64,000 bases of DNA, taken from assembly GCA_023512255.1 (NCBI GenBank), contig JAILZY010000005.1, positions 1 through 64,000 of the forward strand. Reading direction: 5' to 3'. The notes under the pieces are model-generated. The model was not told the origin of the DNA. It saw only the letters and a list, made by a program, of their open reading frames with translations, and did not search any database. The position numbers and the translations under genes were made by a program. How positions within the stretch are numbered: position 1 is the first letter of the stretch; every line of letters starts with the position of its first letter. The DNA comes from a bacterium. Its GTDB lineage: Bacteria; SZUA-182; DTGQ01. Shown here in pieces: positions 52,062 through 60,631 of this stretch.

Positions 52062-53510
52062 TTAATCAATTCCTAACCTTGGCCACAGTTGGTTCACCTT
52101 CTCCACCACCTGAGGATCCATTTTGATCAGATCAGGCCAGGTGCGGGGATATCCCTCTTGCGGCATTTTGCGGGTAGCATCAATACCCATTTTGGAGCCA
52201 ATATGAGGATTTGTGGCCGCATGATCCAAGGCATCTGTCGGGCCTTCAAAAAAAATCACATCTCGCCTAGGGTCAATATCGTTTCCTAGCCTCCAGAGCA
52301 CCTCGGACAGATTATGTACATCCACATCGCTTTCAAAGACAATAATGATCTTGGTGAACATCATCTGGCCCATTCCCCAAAGAGCGGACATCACTTTTTT
52401 GGCCTGCCCAGGATAGGTTTTGCGGATGGAAACCAGGGCCATATTGTGAAACACTCCCTCAATCGGCAGGTTAAGCTCTACTATCTCGGGCAACTGAGCT
52501 TGAATCAAGGGCAAAAAGATCCTCTCGGTGGCCTTAGCTAGATAGCAGTCCTCCATAGGAGGTTTGCCGACAATAGTGGCTGGATAGATCGGATCTTTCT
52601 GATGGGTAATGCAGGTTATATGAAAAACCGGATATGGGTCTGCCGGGGAGTAGTAGCCGGTATGATCGCCGAACGGCCCCTCAATGCGCCGCTCTCCTGG
52701 CTCCACGTACCCTTCAAGGACGAATTGGGAATTAGCAGGAATCTCCTGATCAATAGTTAGGCATTTGGCCATCTCAATCGGTGCATTCTGTAGGAAAGCA
52801 GCAAACTGAATTTCATCAATATCAGGAGGAAGGGGAGCTGTGGCCGCGTAGGTAACTGCTGGATCAGGACCGATAGCTACTGCCACTTCAAGTCGCTGCC
52901 CTAGCTGCTCCGCCTGGCGATAGTGCTCTGCTCCACCCTTATGGGTGTGCCAATGCATCCCAGTGGTACGCTCATCGTAGACATGCATCCGGTACATACC
53001 CACATTGCGTTTGCCGCTCAGCGGATGTCGGGTAAAAACCGTGGGCAGGGTGATAAATCTGCCTCCATCAGCAGGCCAACACAGCAAAATTGGCAACCGA
53101 GCCAGCGACACCTCATCCTGCCGGTAGATTACCTGCTGACAAGGAGGATTTTTGACTACTTTAGGGGCGATCGCAAGAAAACGCTTCAGCCTGGGCAAAA
53201 GTCTCAATCTGTCTAGCCAGCCTGCTGGCACCTGAACATCCAATACTCCCTTGAACACCTGCCCAAGCTCTTCCTCCCCCCGAAGGCCAATAGCTCGCGC
53301 TACCCGGCTCATAGAGCCAAAGGCATTCATGAGTACCGGCACCGTGTGCCCCTTGACCCGCTCAAAGAGCAGGGCAGGGCCGAATCGCTTGGACACTCGG
53401 TCAGTGATTTCGGTAATCTCAAGCTCTGCGCTAACCTCTTCCTTAATACGGACAAGCTCACCCCTTTGCTCAAGGTCCGCCATAAACTCTTTCAAATTGC
53501 TAAAGGCCAC
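52062..53510 (-). CDS. ubiD: UbiD family decarboxylase
   Basis: This 482-aa prenyl-FMN-dependent decarboxylase shows 'LLFERVKGHTVPVLMNAFGS' near residue 49, 'YRMHVYDERTTGMHWHTHKG' near 172, 'EGPFGDHTGYYSPADPYPVF' near 278 and 'IDATRKMPQEGYPR' near the C-terminus. It removes the carboxylate from the prenylated aromatic. GTG start with GGGAGGG in the stop region of the preceding HD gene. It is 22 bases before ubiE. Confidence 0.94.
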   Translation of the reverse strand: MAFSNLKEFMADLEQRGELVRIKEEVSAELEITEITDRVSKRFGPALLFERVKGHTVPVLMNAFGSMSRVARAIGLRGEEELGQVFKGVLDVQVPAGWLDRLRLLPRLKRFLAIAPKVVKNPPCQQVIYRQDEVSLARLPILLCWPADGGRFITLPTVFTRHPLSGKRNVGMYRMHVYDERTTGMHWHTHKGGAEHYRQAEQLGQRLEVAVAIGPDPAVTYAATAPLPPDIDEIQFAAFLQNAPIEMAKCLTIDQEIPANSQFVLEGYVEPGERRIEGPFGDHTGYYSPADPYPVFHITCITHQKDPIYPATIVGKPPMEDCYLAKATERIFLPLIQAQLPEIVELNLPIEGVFHNMALVSIRKTYPGQAKKVMSALWGMGQMMFTKIIIVFESDVDVHNLSEVLWRLGNDIDPRRDVIFFEGPTDALDHAATNPHIGSKMGIDATRKMPQEGYPRTWPDLIKMDPQVVEKVNQLWPRLGID

Positions 53511-53514
53511 AGGG

Positions 53515-54102
53515 CTATTTCCCTCCCTTGACCCACCAGGGATCTTCCTTGTCCTGAAACCACCAAGCGTTGGAATCAGTGGTTACGATCTCTTTGGCCA
53601 TCTCCTTTGCCTCCTCAGTGTAGAGGCGCTTGAAAACCGCCCGAATCCAATCCTCGGCATACTTATTTCCAAGGTCTCCTGATTCTTTCAACTGAAGCAG
53701 AAAATCTAACTGATCCGCATCTGAGGCTAGCTTTGCCTCCAGGGTAGCCTGCCCATTGAATTCGCGAATCAGATCAGCCACCTCCTTGCCAAAGGGAAGA
53801 AAATCGGTTAGGTCGCGAATGGCTTTTTCCTCATCAACAGATACATACTTTTTGTTGACATAATTATGATCTCCGGTTCTGGCTTCAGGAAGATCGTGGA
53901 AAAGACACAGCTTGACTAGACGCGACTCATCCACTGCCTGCCTAGATAGCTTTGCCAATACATACCCTATGCAGGCTACTCTAAAGGTATGCTCGGCTAC
54001 GGATTCTTTCCCCGATCCTAAAAACTGATACCCCGTTCTGGGGGTTTTCTTAAGCATTCCCGCTTCGAACAGGAAATTGACAATTGCTTCCATATCGCTC
54101 AC
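53515..54102 (-). CDS. HD-domain phosphohydrolase (YfbR/HDDC2-like)
   Basis: This 195-aa HD_3 protein has the metal set H38 (SVAEHTFRV), HD in 'LCLFHDLPEARTGD' near 68 and D in 'ASDADQLDFLLQ' near 128. Relatives are 5'-deoxynucleotidases of nucleotide metabolism. It starts with GTG (GGAGG ten bases upstream) and precedes ubiD by 4 bases, an unexpected operon partner. The substrate is inferred from the family only. Confidence 0.85.
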   Translation of the reverse strand: MSDMEAIVNFLFEAGMLKKTPRTGYQFLGSGKESVAEHTFRVACIGYVLAKLSRQAVDESRLVKLCLFHDLPEARTGDHNYVNKKYVSVDEEKAIRDLTDFLPFGKEVADLIREFNGQATLEAKLASDADQLDFLLQLKESGDLGNKYAEDWIRAVFKRLYTEEAKEMAKEIVTTDSNAWWFQDKEDPWWVKGGK

Positions 54103-54421
54103 AACACCAATGCCTCCGATAAACTATCTGGATCCTACACTCTCCTAATATGGGAAAAATCATTTTTTTCAAGCCATATCATACTAAAAACATGGCCTGT
54201 CTGACAAACATTTTCTCATTTAATCCTGCACTTTTCCACCTTACGGGTTTTTCCCCGTGTCTGGGCAGCTCTTGAACCGATACGGTTATCGAAGGCAGTG
54301 AGAATAATCTCGCTCTTTATAACCGCATCGCTTTATGAACACAGGGTTGTTATGGGGATGCAAGGCGCTATCGACTTTTCATCATCTCATTCCATTTTCT
54401 GAATAAGGGAGACTGTGACTT
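54103..54421. other. Intergenic gap
   Basis: This divergent gap has small hairpins (ACGGG/CCCGT near 54244-54257; CGATA/TATCG-type pair near 54279) but no repeat-family member or clear promoter. Confidence 0.4.
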
Positions 54422-54691
54422 ATGAACCACCTGAGAGCCAGAATTCAGAGCGCGCTTGACCTTTTCCTCTCCGGCTGTCAAATCTGGGCAGAAATTCTCA
54501 ATCGTCAGGATTTTCTCGATGAACTGGAAAGCATTAAGGCGGAGTTTCAAAGAATCAGCTGCCTGCCTCATGATGAAGATACCGTAAGTATTATTGAAAA
54601 CATGACTAGCCGTATTTTGTCAGATCTTGACCTGGCGATGAAAGATATGGGGCTTGGCGGACTAGAAATTGGAGAGAATGTACGGCACTGA
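54422..54691 (+). CDS. Hypothetical 89-aa protein
   Basis: This small all-helical protein ('ARIQSALDLFLSGCQIWAEI', 'DFLDELESIKAEFQRIS', 'IENMTSRILSDLDLAMKDMG') has AGGGAGA about nine bases before the ATG. There is no signal peptide or membrane segment. No family is recognised. It lies alone, divergent from the HD gene, and is followed by RepA copy 5. Codon content looks coding-like, and the ribosome site supports it. Confidence 0.6.
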   Translation: MNHLRARIQSALDLFLSGCQIWAEILNRQDFLDELESIKAEFQRISCLPHDEDTVSIIENMTSRILSDLDLAMKDMGLGGLEIGENVRH

Positions 54692-54711
54692 AAAATGCTC
54701 TCAAAACCAAG

Positions 54712-54825
54712 CGATCTTTTCGCTAATAAAGTGCACAAGCTGCGGCGGCACAAGGTCCGCGAGCTACAATCGATAGCCTAATTTATCCGCTGCCCACTTG
54801 TGTTACGCACTTAGCGAAAGAACTC
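54712..54825 (-). mobile_element. RepA MITE-like element, copy 5
   Basis: This 114-bp element runs from CGATCTTTTCGCTAATAAAG to TTAGCGAAAGAACTC. The interior (CACAAGGTCCGC, TAATTTATCCGCTGCCCACT) closely matches copy 4. Terminal bases have diverged and no target duplication is seen. Its orientation is that of copy 4. Confidence 0.75.
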
Positions 54826-54893
54826 TAAAAGCCGCTATTACTATTATTACTATTTAAGTTATCCATCCAAATTATCTATCACAAAGTTATCCA

Positions 54894-55586
54894 TCACATC
54901 CCCATAATTGGAACAATGACAATGGGAATAAAGTTAGTGAGAAAATGAAGCACAATGACCATCGTTAAACTTCCTTTCCACAAAAACAGCAGAGAAAATA
55001 CCAAACCGATATAGCCAACGGCCAGCATCCCGGCTGTCCCCTCATAGGCATGGCCAAAGGTAAAGAGAAGAACGGAGAAAATAACACTGATCCAGGTATT
55101 ACCCGTGATCTCTTTAAGTCGCGTCAGTAGATAGCCGCGAAAGATAATTTCTTCGGCAAAAGCCACAACTAGTACCAAAATTCCCCCCAGGATGATTTCC
55201 CAGACCCCTTTAGGGTTTAACGATACAGGCACTTCCTCGATATGGCTTAGCCCCAGCCAGGTAAAAAAATCGAGCACCAGCCCTACGGAAAAATAAAAGA
55301 GCGGGAAAATAGCCACTCCCCAAAAAAGATGTTTCCCAAGCTCCTGGCTGGTCCAACCGATTCGGCAAAAGGGCTCTTTACGCAATCTGAGCAGCCCAAA
55401 GATCAAAGCTGACAGACCAAGGTTTCGAAAGATGGTAACCAGGGCGGTAATGAGAAAGGGACAGTATCCTTCCGGGCAAAAGAACTCTGCCGGAAAGGCC
55501 AGGGAAGCAAGGAAGATGGTCAGAAACAGCATCAATTCATGAAACTTGCCCCTGCTGTTAGGATCGTTTTTAAATTCTTCGTCCAC
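54894..55586 (-). CDS. CPBP family intramembrane protease
   Basis: This 230-aa protein is of the Rce1/Abi (CPBP) type, with motif 1 EEIIFRG (FAEEIIFRGYLLTRL) near residue 144, motif 2 FGHAYEG near 177 and a final His in 'VLHFLTN' near 218. Six to seven hydrophobic segments are visible. Such proteins cleave prenylated or other membrane proteins; bacterial targets are often unknown. GTG start, weak ribosome site. It is preceded by RepC copy 2. Confidence 0.85.
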   Translation of the reverse strand: MDEEFKNDPNSRGKFHELMLFLTIFLASLAFPAEFFCPEGYCPFLITALVTIFRNLGLSALIFGLLRLRKEPFCRIGWTSQELGKHLFWGVAIFPLFYFSVGLVLDFFTWLGLSHIEEVPVSLNPKGVWEIILGGILVLVVAFAEEIIFRGYLLTRLKEITGNTWISVIFSVLLFTFGHAYEGTAGMLAVGYIGLVFSLLFLWKGSLTMVIVLHFLTNFIPIVIVPIMGM

Positions 55587-55931
55587 TCGAAAAATCTCTT
55601 TTCTAAACCGCTAGATCTGGCTTATAATATTTATGGTAATAAATATTTTCGCTCTTATTTATTAGCTACCATTGAGAGACATAACCCTAATAAGAGCTAA
55701 GCCCATTCGAGGGTTTATGGTTGTTCTGATATTACCTTAAGGGTTTATGGTGTCTGATATATAAGAGCGAATATTTTATAATCAGTAATGAGTAATATAC
55801 CCCTTTCTTCACTACCGATTATACAATAAGTCGGAGAAAGGAGAAAAGAGTTTCTCTGGTTAACAGGGCGAAAAAAGGTTATGTTTAAATAAATAGCTAT
55901 GTTTCAATAAATATTTTAAGGAGAAGCCAAG
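55587..55931. other. Divergent gap with RepC copy 2
   Basis: This gap between two membrane-protease genes contains RepC copy 2 and an AT-rich leader of about 150 bases before the M50 gene. No small ORF is supported. Confidence 0.5.
55650..55769 (-). mobile_element. RepC MITE-like element, copy 2, with 8-bp target duplication
   Basis: This 120-bp element has ends CGCTCTTATTTATTAGC and GATATATAAGAGCG. AATATTTT flanks it on both sides (55642-55649 and 55770-55777). It is the reverse complement of copy 1 (31022-31152), with two rather than three ACCATAAAC-type units. Confidence 0.85.
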
Positions 55932-57008
55932 GTGAAATGGTCAATCCAGGTTGGCAAATTTTTCGGCATCCCATTGAAAATCCATATTACTTTCTGGCTC
56001 CTGCTGCTGTTTGTGGCTATGTCTGCGGGCAAGCGGGGAGGAGGAGTGCAGGGAGGGATGCAAGGGGTTTTGCTGGTGCTTCTGCTCTTTGCCTGCGTGG
56101 TCCTTCATGAGCTGGGGCATAGTGTTGTTGCTCAGCGTCTTGGGATCAGGGTGCGGGACATTATCCTTTTGCCTATCGGTGGTATATCTCAAATGGAGAG
56201 AATCCCGGATGAGCCAAAGAGCGAGCTATTTATTTCCGGCATCGGGCCGATTATCAGTCTGACTCTGGCCTTGGTTTTTTACTCTCTGGCCAGGCTCTTT
56301 GGGCTAAACACTGCCCTTCCGCAAGCCTCTCTGCTCGATGGACATGTTCTGGTAAGTCTTTTCTGGATTAACCTAATCTTGGGGATTTTCAACCTCTTGC
56401 CTGCCTTTCCTATGGATGGGGGGAGGGTGTTGCGGGCTCTTTTAGCCATGCGGATTGAATATCTTCAGGCTACGCATATTGCAGTCAGTGTAGGCCAGAT
56501 GTTTGCTATCTTTTTCTTTTTCTATGGATTATTCTATAATTTCTGGCTGGCCATGATCGGTATTTTTATCTACATGGGGGCAGAGGGCGAGGAGCATGAG
56601 ACAATTCTGCGAAGATCACTGAGAAGGATACCGGTTGGCCAGGCTATCATTACCAGCTTTAGTCGGCTGTCGCCGGATGATAGCCTTAGGGAAGCTATGA
56701 ACATTGCCTGTCATAGCCTCCAGATGGATTTCCCGGTCATGCGGGATGGTGAGCTCATTGGCCTTTTATCCAGAGATCGTTTTGTAAAAGCCATGAGGGA
56801 TCATTCACCGGACACTCGAATCAGCGAGATCATGAGCACGGATTTTCCCACTATCTCAGATACCGAACCCCTCGAAGAGGCCTACTCCCGGCTCACCGAG
56901 GCCAGGGGAAGCTTTGTTCCAGTCATGCATGGCCGCACCCTCCTAGGATTCATCAATCTTGAGCAGATCGGCAAATACCATATGCTCTGCGGGCTGGGCA
57001 AAAGATAA
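55932..57008 (+). CDS. M50 site-2 protease with CBS pair
   Basis: This 358-aa membrane metalloprotease has HExxH at residues 59-63 (VVLHELGHSVVAQRLG) and the third ligand Asp in 'NLLPAFPMDGGRVLRALLA' near 160. The membrane core is followed by two CBS domains (about 225-345; 'SPDDSLREAMNIA', 'PTISDTEPLEEAY'). This matches the Rip3-like S2P group, which cleaves membrane-bound regulators; CBS domains may sense nucleotides. GTG start with AAGGAG eight bases upstream. Confidence 0.92.
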   Translation: MKWSIQVGKFFGIPLKIHITFWLLLLFVAMSAGKRGGGVQGGMQGVLLVLLLFACVVLHELGHSVVAQRLGIRVRDIILLPIGGISQMERIPDEPKSELFISGIGPIISLTLALVFYSLARLFGLNTALPQASLLDGHVLVSLFWINLILGIFNLLPAFPMDGGRVLRALLAMRIEYLQATHIAVSVGQMFAIFFFFYGLFYNFWLAMIGIFIYMGAEGEEHETILRRSLRRIPVGQAIITSFSRLSPDDSLREAMNIACHSLQMDFPVMRDGELIGLLSRDRFVKAMRDHSPDTRISEIMSTDFPTISDTEPLEEAYSRLTEARGSFVPVMHGRTLLGFINLEQIGKYHMLCGLGKR

Positions 57009-57009
57009 A

Positions 57010-59823
57010 TTATTTTACCCCTGCTGCCTCGTGCTGCTCTTCTATCAGCTCGATCCTCTCCTGAAGGGATCTGGCTTGCTGGTTATCTGGCTGAAGGCGA
57101 AGGCTCTCTTGAAGCTCGACGTAGGCAGCTTGGTATTTCCCCTGACGGAAATAGGCTGCTCCCAGATAGTAGTGGAGAAGAGGATTTTGTGGATCGATCT
57201 CTTTTGCCTGCTGCCAAGCGAAAATTGCCTTGTTATCATCACCCGCCTGAGAGAAGGTGAGGCCGACATTGATCAGGTGCACTGACAGGTCAATCCCTTT
57301 TCCTTGAAGAGCTATCTTCCACTCAGCCAGTGCCTTGTCAATCAGATTTTTTTCAAAATAGGCATTCCCCAAATTAAGATGTGCTCCTGCCAAATCTGGT
57401 TTGAGAGAAAGTGCCTTTTCCCAGGATCGAATAGCCTGATCAGTCTGGCCAAGCCCCTGCTGAGCTTTTCCCAGCGAATAATAGGCCAGAGGATCATCCG
57501 GGTGTCGGCTCAGCACCTCCTGAAATGAAGACAGGGCTAAAGAAAACTCTCCCTTCTCAAGATAAAGGAGCCCAAGCTGATGGTAGCCTTCGGTGCAGTT
57601 CTGATTAAGATCAATGGCTCGGCGATACTCTCGCTCAGCCAAGGTGTAGTCCTTGAGGCCAAAATAAGCCATTCCCAGATTCAAGATAGCCTTCTGATAA
57701 TTAGGCCGAAGGGAAAGTGCCTTGCCAAGTTCCGCGATAGCCTCAGAAAAGCGGCCTTGGCTCAAGTAGATACTCCCTAGATTGTTGTGGGCCTCTGGGC
57801 TATTGGGATCAAGGGAAATAGCCCGCTGGCAGTATTGTATGGCTAGCTCTGGTTTCCCCTGTTGGCCATAGATCAGCCCTAGGTTATGGTATGCGGAAAC
57901 ATTCTGGGGATCGATTTTGAGAGCTGTTTCAAAATGAGAAGCGGCTTTGTCTAAATTCGCCTGACTGAAGAAAAGGTTGCCCGCCTGATTATGGGCCTGG
58001 GCATAGTTTGGATCAACCTGTAGAGCCTTTTCTATGGCCGCCATAGCCTCATTGCTTCTTCCCAGCTTGTCGCAGGCAAGACTAAGGTTGTGGTAGATTT
58101 CAGGATATTGAGCCCAAGCCAGCGCACGCTTGAATTCATCCAAGGCTAGCTCAAAATTGCCCTTATGATAGTATATCAGGCCAAGCTGGTTATGGGCGTC
58201 GATATCGTCAGGATTTAGACTGAGGGCTGTTTTGAAAGAAGCTTCTGCTTGGTCAAAAAGTCTTTTCTCCTGATATACCCGACCAAGATTAACATGGGCT
58301 GCTGTGTTTTCGGGGTTAGCCTGGATGATTTTTTGAAAGCAGAGCATGGCCTGATCATAGAGATGAGCATAAAGATATGATATCCCTTGGTCAAGATAGT
58401 CTATCAGGTAGATCATATCCTTGGGATCCTGCCCTTGAGTCTTTCTGCCTGCTACTGGCCTGGTCCACACATAGCCTAAGCTTTTTAGCCGAGCCCGAAT
58501 CTCTGCGCTCATCTCCACCTGCCGGGCTGTCTCAGGAGGAGCAGCCGGCGAGGAGGATTTTTTCAGCCGCTCAAGATTTCTCTTCCAGTGGGCAGAAAGC
58601 TTGCTGTCCTGGGCAGCCAGGTTTTTCATTTCTCTGCTGTCTTCGCTCAGGTGATAGAGCTCAGGGCGAGGTGCCTGAATGTACTTCCAAGCCGGGGTTC
58701 GTATTCCCTCAAGTCTGCTCCAGCCAAAGTTAAGCTCAGGACTGAGGCTCTCACAGAGGAGTTGTTGGTGTATCTCCTTGGTTTGACCACGGATCAGGGG
58801 AAGCAGGCTCTGTCCTGCAAGCCCAGGGATAGGGCTAAAACCATAGAGATCAAGAACAGTGGGCAGGATGTCCATGTTGCTCACCATTGCCCCACAGGAT
58901 TTCCCCCTGGGCAGAAGATCAGCAGGGGCTTTGATAATTAAGGGAACCCTGATTGTTGGCTCATAAATGAAAATAGCATGGGTGGCTTCGCCATGCTCTC
59001 CGAGGCTTTCTCCGTGATCTGCGGTTAGGATGATGATTGTCCGCTCGGAAAGCCCCATCTTTTCCATCCCGCTGATCAAATCACCAAGGCATTTATCGGT
59101 ATAGGCGATTTCCCCATCATAAGGACATTTAGGATAGGCTTGCGCAAAAGGAGCGGGCGGAGAGTAGATGGCATGGGGATCAAAGTAGTGGAGCCAGAGG
59201 AAAAATTTCCCACCTCTATGCTCCCGAAGCCAGGTAAGCCCAAGGTGGGTGATTTCTTCGGCTTTCCGCTCATTATATAAAATTTCCGTTGGTTTTCCCC
59301 GAGCCGGAAGCCGATCTTCATAGAAGTCAAATCCCTGATCCAGCCCAAAGATAGAGTCAAGGACAAAGGCTCCGACACAGGCGGCGGTCTGAAAGCCGTG
59401 TTCCTTCATGATTTCAGCCAGAGTGCGAACCTCTTGTCCGAGAATGAAGTTTCCATTATTGCGAACCCCATGTTGAATAGGGTAGAGGCCAGTCATGATT
59501 GAGGCATGAGCGGGCAGGGTGATCGGGACAGGGGTAATGGCCTGAGTAAACATGATCCCCTGAGCAGCCAGGGTATCTATGGTGGGGGTTTTAATCTGCT
59601 GATAACCATAACAGCCAAGATGATCGGCCCTCAAGGTATCAATGGTGATGAGGAGAAGATTATAGTTGCCTCCTCCTGACCCTGTCTTCATAGCATTGAG
59701 CTGGGCATTGAGCCGGCTTGCTTGAGAAAGGAAAAAAGCTGCGCACACCAGGGTAGCTATGCTAACCAGAAAGTAAGATTTGCTGCCGCGACGACTAATT
59801 TTGACCATACTAATTCTGACCAT
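57010..59823 (-). CDS. Alkaline-phosphatase-superfamily hydrolase with TPR array
   Basis: This 937-aa protein has an N-terminal membrane anchor (about 17-35). A sulfatase-like domain follows (about 54-400; metal site 'LLLITIDTLRADHLGCYGY' with D62, 'ILTADHGESLGEHG' near 245). About thirteen TPRs run from near 455 to 925. At the nucleophile position it reads ITLPAHASIMTG (T102) rather than C/S-x-P-x-R, so it is probably not a formylglycine sulfatase but may be a phosphatase, phosphodiesterase or transferase. A 15-base near-duplication at the start encodes MVRIS-MVKIS; either ATG may be used. It lies next to the exported-paralogue array. Confidence 0.85.
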   Translation of the reverse strand: MVRISMVKISRRGSKSYFLVSIATLVCAAFFLSQASRLNAQLNAMKTGSGGGNYNLLLITIDTLRADHLGCYGYQQIKTPTIDTLAAQGIMFTQAITPVPITLPAHASIMTGLYPIQHGVRNNGNFILGQEVRTLAEIMKEHGFQTAACVGAFVLDSIFGLDQGFDFYEDRLPARGKPTEILYNERKAEEITHLGLTWLREHRGGKFFLWLHYFDPHAIYSPPAPFAQAYPKCPYDGEIAYTDKCLGDLISGMEKMGLSERTIIILTADHGESLGEHGEATHAIFIYEPTIRVPLIIKAPADLLPRGKSCGAMVSNMDILPTVLDLYGFSPIPGLAGQSLLPLIRGQTKEIHQQLLCESLSPELNFGWSRLEGIRTPAWKYIQAPRPELYHLSEDSREMKNLAAQDSKLSAHWKRNLERLKKSSSPAAPPETARQVEMSAEIRARLKSLGYVWTRPVAGRKTQGQDPKDMIYLIDYLDQGISYLYAHLYDQAMLCFQKIIQANPENTAAHVNLGRVYQEKRLFDQAEASFKTALSLNPDDIDAHNQLGLIYYHKGNFELALDEFKRALAWAQYPEIYHNLSLACDKLGRSNEAMAAIEKALQVDPNYAQAHNQAGNLFFSQANLDKAASHFETALKIDPQNVSAYHNLGLIYGQQGKPELAIQYCQRAISLDPNSPEAHNNLGSIYLSQGRFSEAIAELGKALSLRPNYQKAILNLGMAYFGLKDYTLAEREYRRAIDLNQNCTEGYHQLGLLYLEKGEFSLALSSFQEVLSRHPDDPLAYYSLGKAQQGLGQTDQAIRSWEKALSLKPDLAGAHLNLGNAYFEKNLIDKALAEWKIALQGKGIDLSVHLINVGLTFSQAGDDNKAIFAWQQAKEIDPQNPLLHYYLGAAYFRQGKYQAAYVELQESLRLQPDNQQARSLQERIELIEEQHEAAGVK

Positions 59824-59879
59824 ATTATGGTTACTCTTTTTTATTTATGTATGGTTACTCTTCTTTCTTTTTTTGAGCT

Positions 59880-60440
59880 TTAATTTTCTGGTGAGAGAAA
59901 ATTTTCCCAAATGAAATAGATGATTGACTCCTGTGGAGATACCCCAATATTGCGGGCATAGTTATAGAGATTAGCTCCAATGTAGTCGGCTGTCTGATCA
60001 TACAGGTATAGAAAAGGAGTCTGACTGGCCAGCTCATAAAAGTGAAGGGCATAGTTGAGATAGTCATACAGAGCGCAAATCTCCATGAGGGAATGATAGA
60101 TATTGTAGGGATTCGTAGAAGAATAATACGGGAGGGTGGAGAAAAATGGGGATCCGTAGTAGCTACCATACAGAGGATCAATTCCTCCGACCAAGGGTCT
60201 ATAAGCGCCATAGGCCGCCAGAGCGCTCCAGCCGGCAGCAGGCAGGTAACTTCTATATATACCTGCATATATACCGAGGGGAAATAGCCCCTGGGCCGAA
60301 GCTTGAGCAATGAAACCGAATAAGAATAAACCGATTAAACCAATTATGATTCCGCTGGACACTAAGCTGATATGTAATTTGGCCATAGGGTGAACACCTG
60401 TCAGATGTACTTGAAATTTCAGTAAAGATTTTAGGGTCAT
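59880..60440 (-). CDS. Exported protein, possible distant member of the array
   Basis: This 186-aa protein has an extended N-terminus with a signal peptide ('LVSSGIIIGLIGLFLFGFIA', then AQASAQ) and a Tyr/Ser/Gly-rich middle. Its end 'ANLYNYARNIGVSPQESIIY' resembles the C-terminal 'ANLSYLLAYGNALGVSPSSL' of the neighbouring paralogues. AGGAGAC lies about nine bases before the ATG. It lacks their PPYN-LWPLWSP motif. I therefore list it as a possible diverged member. Confidence 0.7.
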   Translation of the reverse strand: MTLKSLLKFQVHLTGVHPMAKLHISLVSSGIIIGLIGLFLFGFIAQASAQGLFPLGIYAGIYRSYLPAAGWSALAAYGAYRPLVGGIDPLYGSYYGSPFFSTLPYYSSTNPYNIYHSLMEICALYDYLNYALHFYELASQTPFLYLYDQTADYIGANLYNYARNIGVSPQESIIYFIWENFLSPEN

Positions 60441-60631
60441 GATATTGTCTCCTTATTAAAACAATAGGGGGGGCAGGCAAGTTGAGATCGCAATCTCACT
60501 GTTTCTGCCCCCATTGCTTTCTCAAAACTTACCCTGATGCCCCCCTCTGTTTCCTAATCTCAACATGCCTCAGGATAGATTATGTCTGTATGCTCTTTTT
60601 CCTCATCATTCTCGATTATTTGGTTGCGCTA

